This document shows positions 15,999 through 24,090 of a stretch of 64,000 nt of DNA, in pieces (position 1 is the first letter of the stretch; each line of letters opens with the position of its first letter). The DNA is taken from positions 1 through 64,000 of the forward strand of contig DATKDP010000113.1 in the NCBI GenBank assembly GCA_035546335.1, written 5' to 3'. Source of the stretch: DATKDP01 sp035546335. GTDB taxonomy: Bacteria; Acidobacteriota; Thermoanaerobaculia; Gp7-AA8. The translations under genes and the position numbers were made by a program. The notes below the pieces were generated by a model, which was not told where the DNA came from, searched no databases, and saw nothing but the letters and a program-made list of their open reading frames with translations.

Positions 15999-16739
15999 AT
16001 GTTCGAAAGCTCGCTGGTCGATTCGCCCCATGGAAGAGCTCCCGCCCGTTTGACGCTTCTGCCGTTGTCGATCGCCGCTCATACCCTTCTAATCTCCGCC
16101 GCAGTGGTCGGTGCCGCCTGGAACGTCACATTCCCCGGCACATCACCAGATCAGTTCGAGAGCCTTCGTACCATCCGATCGGTGCCGCTGCCGCCGGGTG
16201 GTCCTTCCGATGGAGGAAAGCGCCAGGAGACTCCTGCTGCCCTGCGGCGACCCGCGACGGTGGGGCCGGTGACTCCTCTCATCATCCCGGAGGAGGTCCG
16301 TACGGCAACGGCATTGAACGGTACGGAAACCGAGATCGTATCGAATGGCGGTGACGGCGACGTGACAGACGGATCAGGGTCAGGCGCCGGCGCCGCCGGC
16401 GGAATCGATGGAGGAGTCCCGCACGATGGGCTCTCCCCGGACGAGGCGACGATCCATCCCGTTGGACGAAACGTCAAGGCACCGCTTCTTCTGCACAAGG
16501 TCGAGCCTGCGTATCCGGGAGTCGCTTACGCGCTGAAACGGGAGGGGAGCGTCATCGTGGAGTGCACCATCGACCGCAATGGAACCGTTCAGAGCGTGCG
16601 GGTGATCAGCAGCACGTTCGCCCCCTTCTCCGATGCAGCAGTCGATGCCGTCAGACAATGGCGCTTTCGGCCGGGAACGCTCGGCGGCCGTCCGGTGAAC
16701 ACGCTGTTCCGCCTGACAGTCGATTTCAGGTTGCGATAG
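15999..16739 (+). CDS. TonB family energy transducer protein
   Basis: A 246-aa protein. A single N-terminal membrane segment (about 24-45) is followed by a periplasmic Pro/Gly-rich spacer and a C-terminal TonB domain from about 160: VEPAYPGVAYALKREGSVIV, then RVISSTFAPFSDAAVDAVRQ and WRFRPG. TonB proteins transmit proton-motive force to outer-membrane transporters; in this type of bacterium many are orphan paralogues. AAAGGAGG lies 7 nt before the ATG. There is no ExbB/ExbD in the window. The 3' end overlaps the convergent M16 peptidase gene by 14 nt. Confidence 0.92.
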   Translation: MFESSLVDSPHGRAPARLTLLPLSIAAHTLLISAAVVGAAWNVTFPGTSPDQFESLRTIRSVPLPPGGPSDGGKRQETPAALRRPATVGPVTPLIIPEEVRTATALNGTETEIVSNGGDGDVTDGSGSGAGAAGGIDGGVPHDGLSPDEATIHPVGRNVKAPLLLHKVEPAYPGVAYALKREGSVIVECTIDRNGTVQSVRVISSTFAPFSDAAVDAVRQWRFRPGTLGGRPVNTLFRLTVDFRLR

Positions 16740-19488
16740 ATCCGGGTGGTGTCAACCGGCGTCCCTCGACATCGAGCACTACGAGATCGCCGATGTCGAG
16801 GTCTCGAATCCCCTTTTCGATTTTTTGGAGATCGCCCACGAGCAGGAGAATGGCCTCGTCTGGCCGGACATGACGTTCAGCCGCGCTTCGAACCTCGTCG
16901 AGCGTGGCGCGGGAGGTCTCGTCGACCTCGCGCTGCGGCTCGCTCATCGGAAGCCCCGCGTACCAGAGAGCTGCGATCTGCCCGGCGATGCGGCTCAGCG
17001 ATTCGAACTGCTGCGCGTAGCCTCGAACTCTCGCCGCACGAGCATCCTCGAGCTCTCGCTCACTGATCGGACTGCGCCCGGCGAGATCTTCGAGCTCGCG
17101 GATGAACTCGACGACGGACTCGGAGGTCTTGTCCGTCTGCACCGCTCCATGGGCGAACCACAAGCCGGTCTCCGCGTAGGAAGCGATGCTCGAGAACACC
17201 CCATACGTGTACCCTTTGTCTTCGCGGAGGTTGAGGTTCAGGCGCGTACCGAAGCCTCCGCCGCCCCAGATCGAGTCGACGAGCCGAAACGCATAGAAAT
17301 CCTCCGCCTTGCGCCACGGGCCGGGCAGAATCTGAGAGACGACTGTCTGCGCCGCTTCCTGGCGGTCGATCACATAGACCGCCCTGCTGTCCACCGGCGT
17401 GGCAGGCGGGATGATGATCGAAGGAGCCCCCGAATCGCTCCACGAGCCGAGGGTTTCCGAGGCGAGCTCCACGGCTCGTTCGAGAGTGATCGCCCCGGCG
17501 AAAATGAGCGCCGAACGGGACGGGCACCACCAGCGTGCATGGAAGCCGGCGACCTCCTCGCGCTCGATGGATGTGACCGTCCCCGGAAGGCCGGCCATCG
17601 GGCGGCCGTAGGGATGGTCGTGGCCGAAGCCGAGCATCGGGCGGACTCGCGCCGCCACCGATGTCGGATTGTTGCTCTGTTGCGAGAGCCCGTCGAGGTG
17701 GCGGCTCTTCTCCCGATCGAAATCGGCTCGAGGGAATGTCGCGTTGCGGATGACGTCGGCGACGATCGAGAGCGCGGGGCGGAGATTCCGTTCGAGCACG
17801 TCGACCGAGAGGAGTGAGCACTCGCGGCCTCCGGAAGGATCGATCGAGGTCCCGAGATCGCCGAGAGCGTCTTCGATTCCGAGCGCGTCGAGCGCGCGCG
17901 TACCCGTCGTCACCGTCGTCGTCGTGAGGTGCGAAAGCCCCTGCTTCCCCCGCGGATCGGCGGTGCTGCCGGCGCGAACGGCGAAGGTGAGCGCCACTTT
18001 CGGGAGATCATGCCGCTCGGCGACGAAGATCTCCAGGCCGTTCGGAAGCGTTGCCGACCGCACGTGCGGTGCTGTGAAGGGGCGATCGACGCCGAGTGAT
18101 GGTTGCTTCGACCGATCGACAGAGGTGCCGATGGTCGCACGCCCGGAGGTCTCCGGGCGGAAGCGAACGACGAGACGATCGTCATTGTCGAGAAAACGGG
18201 CCACTGTGCTCCGAATGCTCTCCGGCGTCGCGCTGCGATAGCGAAGCATGTCGTCCGCGAAGCGATTCGGATCGCGAAGGAAGACATTGTACTGATTCAA
18301 CAGATCGGCCTTGCCACCGAAGCCGCCGATTCGTTCGAGACCGCTGACGAAGGCGTATTCCCATTTCGTCTTCGCCCGGTCGAGCTCCTCGCCGGTGACC
18401 CCTCCGGACGCCACCTCGTGGACCTTCTCGTCGATGATCTTCTCGATCTCCTCGAGCGACGCTCCCGGTCGCGCTGTTGCGACGATCGTAAAACTGCTCG
18501 AGATCTCCAGCACCTGATTGAACGCGCTCACATCCGTGCAGAGCTGTCGATCGTAGACCAGCGCCCGCGGCAGACGGGACGAGAGTCCGTCCGCGAGAAT
18601 CAGCGACGCGAGATCGAGCTCGGCCTGACCCGCAGCGAAATACGGCGGCGCGATGCGGGTGACGTAGCTTCGCTCCTGCGGAACGCGATCGAGCGCCAGC
18701 ACCACTTTTCGGCCGTGGAGGCGCGGCATGTAGAGGGAGGGTCGATCGAGGACCGGGCCGGGAGGAATGTCGCCAAAGTAGATCTCGACCAGCCGGCGCG
18801 CCTCGCCGGGATCGAAATCGCCTGCGATCGCCAGGGAGAGATTGTTCGGAGTGTAGTAACGGTGGAAGAACTCCTTCACGTCGTCGAGCGAAGCGGCGAT
18901 CAGATCTTCGTGACTCCCGATCACGTCCCACGAGTAGGGGTGATCGGCGGGATGGAGATTTTCCGTGATCAGCGTGAACGCCCGGCCGTACGGCTGATTC
19001 TCGAGACTCTGGCGACGCTCGTTTCTCACCACTTCGCGCTGGTTGTCGAGATTCTCCTGCGTGAGCGCGTCGGCGAGGGTGGCCAGCCGGTCGGACTCGA
19101 CCCAGAGCAGCAGTTCGAGATTCCCCGAGGGGACGGTCGCGAAATAGTTGGTCCGATCGAAATCGGTCGTGCCGTTGACCCCTCCCTCACGCAGATTCGC
19201 TCCGGCGCGCTCGACGTAGGTGAAATAATCGCCCGATGCGTGCAGCGATCCCTGAAACATGATGTGCTCGAACAGGTGGGCGAACCCCGTCCGCCCGCGC
19301 CTCTCGTTTTTCGAGCCGACGTGGTACCACTGATTGACATGAACGACGGGCAGCTTGCGATCGATGTGGAGGAGAAGCTGGAGGCCGTTGGGAAGCGTGT
19401 ACTTCTCACAGGCGATCCCGGGAAGCGAAGCCGCCACGTCCTCTGAATCGCGGCTCGTCGTCGGATCGCTCAGATCGGGAATCGTCAT
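16726..19488 (-). CDS. M16 zinc metallopeptidase, two-unit (active plus inactive)
   Basis: A 920-aa insulinase/pitrilysin-type protease. The N-terminal unit carries the inverted zinc motif HLFEH (HxxEH) and the downstream Glu in NQREVVRNERRQS. The second unit keeps the fold (LPNGLEIFVAERHDLPKVAL) but has no HxxEH and is the usual catalytically dead partner that closes the chamber. No signal peptide follows the chosen ATG (GGAGA 5 nt upstream), so it is probably cytoplasmic, unlike the M16 protein at 50430. The C-terminus overlaps the TonB gene by 14 nt. Confidence 0.93.
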   Translation of the reverse strand: MTIPDLSDPTTSRDSEDVAASLPGIACEKYTLPNGLQLLLHIDRKLPVVHVNQWYHVGSKNERRGRTGFAHLFEHIMFQGSLHASGDYFTYVERAGANLREGGVNGTTDFDRTNYFATVPSGNLELLLWVESDRLATLADALTQENLDNQREVVRNERRQSLENQPYGRAFTLITENLHPADHPYSWDVIGSHEDLIAASLDDVKEFFHRYYTPNNLSLAIAGDFDPGEARRLVEIYFGDIPPGPVLDRPSLYMPRLHGRKVVLALDRVPQERSYVTRIAPPYFAAGQAELDLASLILADGLSSRLPRALVYDRQLCTDVSAFNQVLEISSSFTIVATARPGASLEEIEKIIDEKVHEVASGGVTGEELDRAKTKWEYAFVSGLERIGGFGGKADLLNQYNVFLRDPNRFADDMLRYRSATPESIRSTVARFLDNDDRLVVRFRPETSGRATIGTSVDRSKQPSLGVDRPFTAPHVRSATLPNGLEIFVAERHDLPKVALTFAVRAGSTADPRGKQGLSHLTTTTVTTGTRALDALGIEDALGDLGTSIDPSGGRECSLLSVDVLERNLRPALSIVADVIRNATFPRADFDREKSRHLDGLSQQSNNPTSVAARVRPMLGFGHDHPYGRPMAGLPGTVTSIEREEVAGFHARWWCPSRSALIFAGAITLERAVELASETLGSWSDSGAPSIIIPPATPVDSRAVYVIDRQEAAQTVVSQILPGPWRKAEDFYAFRLVDSIWGGGGFGTRLNLNLREDKGYTYGVFSSIASYAETGLWFAHGAVQTDKTSESVVEFIRELEDLAGRSPISERELEDARAARVRGYAQQFESLSRIAGQIAALWYAGLPMSEPQREVDETSRATLDEVRSAAERHVRPDEAILLLVGDLQKIEKGIRDLDIGDLVVLDVEGRRLTPPGSIAT

Positions 19489-19639
19489 CGTCGTCTCCAG
19501 CTTGTCGTGAATTTTCCTGCGGCACACACGGCGAAGGCTGCCGGTGCGGTCGTCGCGAGAACCATGCCCGCGGTTCCGCCGGGATGGCAGGCGCATCGTA
19601 TGCGAGGGGCGCCGGAGGGGCAACCACGGCTCGTCATCG

Positions 19640-19728
19640 CTGGCAGTCCTGGTCAGATCTGCCGATCCTGGCCTGGGGCGGCGAGGACGACCGACCCCCT
19701 CGAGGCGGACAAACTTCGCCCACTGAGC
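19640..19728. repeat. Copies of two dispersed intergenic motifs
   Basis: GGTCAGATCTGCCGA (about 19651-19665) and a GACCGACCCCCTCG block match the element at 11345-11477. GCGGACAAACTTCG next to it matches inverted repeat 2 at 1616-1688. The two families are joined here. Confidence 0.6.
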
Positions 19729-20181
19729 TCACAACATCCGGCTGCGGATGCGCAGATAGCAGTCGTCGCGCCCGACGATCTCGACAGCGCCGCTCTTTTG
19801 CCACTCCGCGATCATCGATTCGATGCGGGAATCGCTCAGCTCGTCTTCGAAGAAGAACTGAAGGAGAAACGCCTTGGGAACATCGGCCGAATCGCGCGAG
19901 CGACGACGATCCAGCGCTACCCGGAGTGCATCCATGCGAAAGAGAACGTCCTCGTCTCCCAGAGGCGACTTCGACTGTGGTGTGAGACGGGCGGTGAGAC
20001 CCAGAAACTGATCGAACGACATGGGAACCCAGCTAGTCACTCCGTGTGCAAGAAGCTCTGTCGAGCTGAAGCGATCTGCGAGAAAAAGGCCCGGGATCTC
20101 CGTTCCGACTCCGTCGATCTCCCAGCCGATCCACTTTTCCCTTCCCCGCAACGACAACTTCTGAACGTACCGCGTCAGCAT
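19729..20181 (-). CDS. Hypothetical protein, about 150 aa
   Basis: Not recognised. The composition is that of a globular cytoplasmic protein: mixed alpha/beta N-terminal part with many Trp and Phe (KWIGWEIDGVGTEIPGLF) and a C-terminal segment (LSDSRIESMIAEWQKSGAVEI) that could be a small winged helix. The start is uncertain. The open frame extends to 20235 inside a palindromic repeat, so the internal ATG at 20181 is used, although it has no clear ribosome-binding site. Confidence 0.55.
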   Translation of the reverse strand: MLTRYVQKLSLRGREKWIGWEIDGVGTEIPGLFLADRFSSTELLAHGVTSWVPMSFDQFLGLTARLTPQSKSPLGDEDVLFRMDALRVALDRRRSRDSADVPKAFLLQFFFEDELSDSRIESMIAEWQKSGAVEIVGRDDCYLRIRSRML

Positions 20182-20223
20182 CCGGTTACGATGCCAGAAA
20201 GGTGGGCAGATCGGCAAGGCCGT

Positions 20224-20350
20224 GTGCGCCGTCATCCTGAACGAGAGTGGCGAGAGGGTGTGAGTGAAGGATCTGCGATCGGCAACTGTCTGCCACCGCA
20301 GATCCCTCGCTCACGCCCGCCCATCCGCCTCGCTCAGGATGACGGCGCAC
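20224..20350. repeat. MITE-like element with perfect 17-bp terminal inverted repeats
   Basis: GTGCGCCGTCATCCTGA at 20224-20240 is the exact reverse complement of 20334-20350. Inside are sub-arms GTGAGTGAAGGATCTGCG and the imperfect complement near 20297-20313. It is 127 nt long with no coding capacity, and it ends 1 nt before the stop codon of the dehydrogenase gene. Confidence 0.85.
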
Positions 20351-20351
20351 A

Positions 20352-21404
20352 TCAGAGCGCGTCGAGGATTGCCTGAGCGGCTGCCTTCGTTCCGAGCGTT
20401 CCGCCGATGTCCTTCGTCGTTTGGCCGGCGCGGATGGCGCGGGTCACGGCGTTCTCGATGCGTTTCGCCTCCTCCGGATACCCAAGATATTCGAGCATCA
20501 TGGCCGCGGTGAGAATCGCGCCGACCGGATTCGCGACGTCCTTTCCGGTGTACTTTGGTGCGCTTCCGTGAATCGGCTCGAAGAGCGAGACACGCCCAGG
20601 ATGGATATTGCCGGATGCAGCCACGCCCAGTCCCCCCTGCAGAGCCGCCCCGAGGTCGGTCACGATGTCGCCGAACATGTTGTTGGTCACGATGACATCG
20701 AACATCTCGGGCGCCCGGACCATCTGCATCGTCAGTGCGTCGACGAACATGTGGAAGTGCTCGATCCCGGGATACTCCTCCGCCACCTCCTCGAAGGTCC
20801 GCAGCCAGAGGTCGCCGCCGAAGCGCATCACATTGTTCTTGTCCGACATACAAACCGACCGGCGTCCTTCTCTCTTCGCCAGCTCGAACGCCTCCCGGAT
20901 GATCCGCTCGACTCCCTTTCGCGTCGAGACATCCTCCTGAATGGCGACTTCATCAGCCGTCCCCTTCTTGAAGTTTCCTCCCATACCGACGTACAGACCC
21001 TCGGTGTTCTCCCGCAGAATGACGAAATCGATTTCATCCGCCCCTTTTCCCTTGAGGGGTGAGAGTCTGTCGTCCAGCAGTTTCACCGGCCGATAGTTGA
21101 CGTAGAGATCGAGCTGAAAGCGCATGCCCAGCAGGATGTCAGCGGCGTGCTTCATGTCGGGGACGCGCGGGTCGCCGAACGCCCCGACATACACTGCAGC
21201 GTAATTTTCGCGGATGTCGTCCATGGCGCCTGGTGGCATCGACACGCCGGTCCGGAGATAGGTATCGGCATTCCACTCGAACTGAACGAGCTCGAGCGGC
21301 AGCTTGCCATCGGTCTTCACGCGCTCGAGCACGCTCATTCCGGCGTCGATCACCTCGGGGCCGATCCCGTCGCCCGGAATCACTGCGATCTTCTTCATCA
21401 TCAC
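20352..21404 (-). CDS. Isocitrate/isopropylmalate dehydrogenase family enzyme
   Basis: A 350-aa NAD(P)-dependent beta-decarboxylating dehydrogenase acting on a 2-R-hydroxyacid. It has the N-terminal IPGDGIGPEV, substrate-loop RFQLDLYVNYRPVKLL, LRENTEGLY, DALTMQM, and NNMFGDIVTDLGAALQGGLG with GSAPKYTGKDVANP. The DLYVNYRPVKLL loop is closer to tartrate/D-malate and archaeal-type members than to classical LeuB, so the substrate is left open. AAGGAG precedes two adjacent ATGs. No leuA, leuC or leuD is nearby, which also argues against a leucine operon role. Confidence 0.93.
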   Translation of the reverse strand: MMMKKIAVIPGDGIGPEVIDAGMSVLERVKTDGKLPLELVQFEWNADTYLRTGVSMPPGAMDDIRENYAAVYVGAFGDPRVPDMKHAADILLGMRFQLDLYVNYRPVKLLDDRLSPLKGKGADEIDFVILRENTEGLYVGMGGNFKKGTADEVAIQEDVSTRKGVERIIREAFELAKREGRRSVCMSDKNNVMRFGGDLWLRTFEEVAEEYPGIEHFHMFVDALTMQMVRAPEMFDVIVTNNMFGDIVTDLGAALQGGLGVAASGNIHPGRVSLFEPIHGSAPKYTGKDVANPVGAILTAAMMLEYLGYPEEAKRIENAVTRAIRAGQTTKDIGGTLGTKAAAQAILDAL

Positions 21405-21419
21405 TCCTTCGCGCGGGGA

Positions 21420-22271
21420 TTATATGCGTGGACCGGCGGCAGAGAGTGCGAGCGATCGAGGCGATGCGAGCTCGATCGCCTCCCGGCGGATCATCTCTCG
21501 AAGCGAGGGATCGCAGAGCGCCTCCAGCTCTCTCTCCCAGTCGTATCCCCAGTCGTAGACCCTGCTGATGTCCTCGTTGTCCACTCCAGGATGCACGACG
21601 AGCTCCGCAGTCGTCGAAATGCGCGCAAGAAGTACTTCGATCCGCCTGACCGTGAGATGACCCGCGCCTTCGATGCCGATCGTGGCCTCGGTTGTCAGCA
21701 GCGGCGGGGCGAAGCGTGAACGCGCAAAGCGCCCAAACCCGTTGAGGACCGACACTTCCAGCGAGCGGATCGCCATGCGTCTCGTCCCGCCGGCATCGGA
21801 CGCGACGCGGACGAAGGGGACCTCGAATTCTTCCGCGAGCCGCATCACGATGCGAAAAATCGCCGGCAGCAGGTGGAGATGCTGATGTCCATTGAGATGA
21901 TCGACGCGAATCCCGGCAGCGACGATCCTGTCGATCTGCGCGCGGAGCTCGCACTCGATCTCCCGCCCGTCGATCCGCCCGGCAGCGTAGAGGAGGAAGA
22001 AGCGCCGGAAGTCGCGATGGAAGCGTCCGCCGCGCGTGAGCGTCGGAATCGAGCTGGCGGGAAGGACCGGCTCTTCCTCGACGAGAGTCAGGTGCGCGCC
22101 GACCGAAAGCGTGAGGCATCCGCGAAGAAGGCCCACAGCGCGCTCGAAGTCGCGTCCGCAGGCGACGAGGCTGCACGCTGAGACGATTCCGCGGCGATGC
22201 GCCTCGAGAGCACCGTCGGTCATCCCGCGGTGAATACCGACGTCATCAGCGGTGACGATCAGCTTCTTCAC
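21420..22271 (-). CDS. ChbG/HpnK (YdjC) family carbohydrate deacetylase
   Basis: A 283-aa protein of the YdjC family, metal-dependent deacetylases of acetylated sugars or lipid-linked glycans. Seen: the N-terminal VTADDVGIHRG (metal-binding Asp pair), VGAHLTLVEEEP, and DHLNGHQHLHLLP, which supplies two metal histidines. HPGVDNED is the late motif. Its ATG overlaps the stop codon of the upstream GT2 gene by 4 nt, so the two are coupled. HpnK-type members modify hopanoids, and ChbG removes acetyl groups from chito-oligosaccharides. Which applies here is unknown. Confidence 0.92.
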   Translation of the reverse strand: MKKLIVTADDVGIHRGMTDGALEAHRRGIVSACSLVACGRDFERAVGLLRGCLTLSVGAHLTLVEEEPVLPASSIPTLTRGGRFHRDFRRFFLLYAAGRIDGREIECELRAQIDRIVAAGIRVDHLNGHQHLHLLPAIFRIVMRLAEEFEVPFVRVASDAGGTRRMAIRSLEVSVLNGFGRFARSRFAPPLLTTEATIGIEGAGHLTVRRIEVLLARISTTAELVVHPGVDNEDISRVYDWGYDWERELEALCDPSLREMIRREAIELASPRSLALSAAGPRI

Positions 22272-23056
22272 GTACCCGCAGCCGTTTGACTCGTTCGCTC
22301 CTTCACGGCGAGTGATCCTTCGCGGGCAGGGCTCTTCCTGCGCGGATTCCTCATGTCCGAATGGAGGATTGCGAGCTCCTTGAAGATCTTCAGGATCACT
22401 GCCGGAGACGATAGGCTCGACCGTCCCCGCGATCGCGGAAAGTAATCGACTCCGATCTGCTGGACGACGAAGCCGAGATTCTTCGCCTTGACGATGATCT
22501 CGGCGTCGATCAGCGATCCTTCCGACCGGATCTCGACGGCATCGAGGACCTCCTTCTTCATCAGCTTGAAGGCGAAGTTGATGTCGCGGTACGGCCAGCC
22601 GAACAGAAGCCCGATGAGCCCGTTGTACACACGCGAATAGAGTGAGCGCTTGAATCCCTCCGTCGTTCGATCGAACCGGTAGCCTGCGATCACGTCCGCA
22701 CGCGTGACGTTCATTGCCCGGATCGCGCGTCCAAGCTCGCGTGGATCGGACGGCAGATCGGCATCCATGTAGAGAACGAGATCCTTCGACGCGGCTGCGA
22801 ATCCGCTTCGCAATGCACCGCCGAGCTTACGATTCTGTTCGTGCCGCAGGACCTGGATCCTACGGTTCTCCGAGGCCAGACGTTCGACGATCTCGGGTGA
22901 GCGATCGGTCGATGCATCGTCGACGACGATGATCTCGTAGTCGCTCGAATACTGCTCGAGCGCCTCGACCGCGAGCAGAAGCGCCGCCTCGATGTTCTCC
23001 TCCTCGTTGAACATCGGAAGCACCAGCGAGACAGTGGGAGCGTACGGCACGGTCAT
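22268..23056 (-). CDS. Family 2 glycosyltransferase, dolichyl-phosphate-sugar type
   Basis: A 262-aa GT-A enzyme that probably loads a sugar onto polyprenyl phosphate. Motifs: VLPMFNEEENIE, VVDDASTDRSPEI, the DxD motif in LYMDADLPSDP, and the acceptor loop DINFAFKLMKKEVL. No C-terminal membrane helices are visible. It is coupled to the YdjC-family deacetylase (4-nt overlap), a pairing that suggests sugar transfer followed by deacetylation on the same lipid carrier. The upstream flank is a heptamer-repeat element, so its promoter must be very short. Confidence 0.92.
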   Translation of the reverse strand: MTVPYAPTVSLVLPMFNEEENIEAALLLAVEALEQYSSDYEIIVVDDASTDRSPEIVERLASENRRIQVLRHEQNRKLGGALRSGFAAASKDLVLYMDADLPSDPRELGRAIRAMNVTRADVIAGYRFDRTTEGFKRSLYSRVYNGLIGLLFGWPYRDINFAFKLMKKEVLDAVEIRSEGSLIDAEIIVKAKNLGFVVQQIGVDYFPRSRGRSSLSSPAVILKIFKELAILHSDMRNPRRKSPAREGSLAVKERTSQTAAGT

Positions 23057-23068
23057 GAAGCCATCATA

Positions 23069-23405
23069 GGGACGGCGGAGGCTGGAGGCTAGAGGCTGGA
23101 GGCTAGAGGCTGGGGGCGAGAGGCGAGAGGCTGGATGCCAGAGATAGCAGATTGCAGATAGCAGAGGGCAGAGGGCGGAGGGCGGAGGGCGGAGGGCGGA
23201 GGGCGGAGGGCGGAGGGCAGATTACAGTACCGGGTTCAGTAACTCCAAAAGGGCTCCTCCTCTGCCCTCTGCGATCTGCCATCTGCCATCTGCCATGTGC
23301 TATCTCCAGCCCAGCCCCCAGCCTCCAGCCTTTAGCCTCTCGTCTCTCGCCTCTCGTCTCTCGCCTCTCGTCTCCAGCCCAGCCTCTAGCCTCCAGCCTC
23401 TAGCC
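23069..23405. repeat. Composite heptanucleotide-periodic element with conserved core (copy A)
   Basis: The left arm is made of 7-nt units in continuous phase: GGAGGCT/AGAGGCT, then GCAGATA types, then GCGGAGG repeated. A 40-nt unique core follows at 23221-23260, including GGTTCAGTAA and GGGCTCCTCC. The right arm is the same unit classes in reverse complement (CTCTGCC, ATCTGCC, CTCCAGC, CTCTCGT), ending at the methyltransferase stop. The whole is an imperfect inverted repeat. It fills the 343-nt gap between genes; no gene is present. Confidence 0.85.
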
Positions 23406-24059
23406 TCCCTCCCCCACCGGCCTGCTGGCCGTGTAGATGATGTGCGCATGCGGATAGCCGCGATCGATCTCGCGGGCGCTGATGCTCTCGAATCCTGCGC
23501 GCCGAATGCGCGCCTCGAATTCCCGGCGGGTCTCGTAGTGGAATCCGCGGCCGAGAGTCAGATGAAAGAACGTGTCGGAGATCTTCTCCTGAAGCCGGTT
23601 CCAGAGCATCTTCGGCCGATTTTCGGGATCGAGATCCTTGAAGACGAACAGCCCCCCGGGGCGGACGCGGTCGAAGATGCTCTGAAACAGCTCATCCCGT
23701 TCGCTCAATGGAATCCGGTAGATCACATCGTAGAGCACGACGACATCGAACGTTCCGCGGATGCAGCTGTCGAATCCGGCGACGAAGCGGACGGCGGGAT
23801 GGCGGTATGCCAGCACGCACTTCCGGACGTCCGGCTCGACGGCAATGACCTCTCGCGTGCCATCCTCGACGAGCAATCGCGCATACGTTCCATGGCCTGC
23901 TCCGATATCGAGCACGCGGCTGCCGGGAGGGATCACATCGAGCGTTCGCAGGAAGGGACAGGTCAGAAAGCGCCCGAGAATGTGCATTCGTGCACGGAGG
24001 GGATAGCCGGCGAAGGTGCGGTGGAGCAGGCGGAGCGCGGCGAAATATCCGATCGGCAT
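23400..24059 (-). CDS. Class I SAM-dependent methyltransferase
   Basis: A methyltransferase of about 219 aa. SAM-binding motif I is VLDIGAGHGTYARLL, motif II is VIAVEPD, then VVVLYDVIYRIP and RPGGLFVFKDLDPENRP. The substrate is not predictable. The ATG at 24059 is chosen because TATAAT lies 9 nt upstream on the minus strand. The longer frame to 24119 would overlap the start of the divergent gene. It shares a 31-nt bidirectional promoter with the GT-C glycosyltransferase, so both may act in the same glycan pathway. Confidence 0.9.
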   Translation of the reverse strand: MPIGYFAALRLLHRTFAGYPLRARMHILGRFLTCPFLRTLDVIPPGSRVLDIGAGHGTYARLLVEDGTREVIAVEPDVRKCVLAYRHPAVRFVAGFDSCIRGTFDVVVLYDVIYRIPLSERDELFQSIFDRVRPGGLFVFKDLDPENRPKMLWNRLQEKISDTFFHLTLGRGFHYETRREFEARIRRAGFESISAREIDRGYPHAHIIYTASRPVGEGG

Positions 24060-24068
24060 CGCCGCGCG

Positions 24069-24078
24069 ATTATAGAAT
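24069..24078. promoter_or_regulatory. Overlapping divergent -10 boxes
   Basis: TATAAT on the minus strand (24074-24069) shares two base pairs with TAGAAT on the plus strand (24073-24078). The gaps to the start codons are 9 nt (methyltransferase) and 12 nt (GT-C protein). Only one polymerase could bind at a time. Confidence 0.55.
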
Positions 24079-24090
24079 GGCGCGCAAACG

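Noticed and set aside
23069..23405. Possible CRISPR array
   Set aside because: The repeats are 7-nt contiguous units with no spacers; no cas genes are present.
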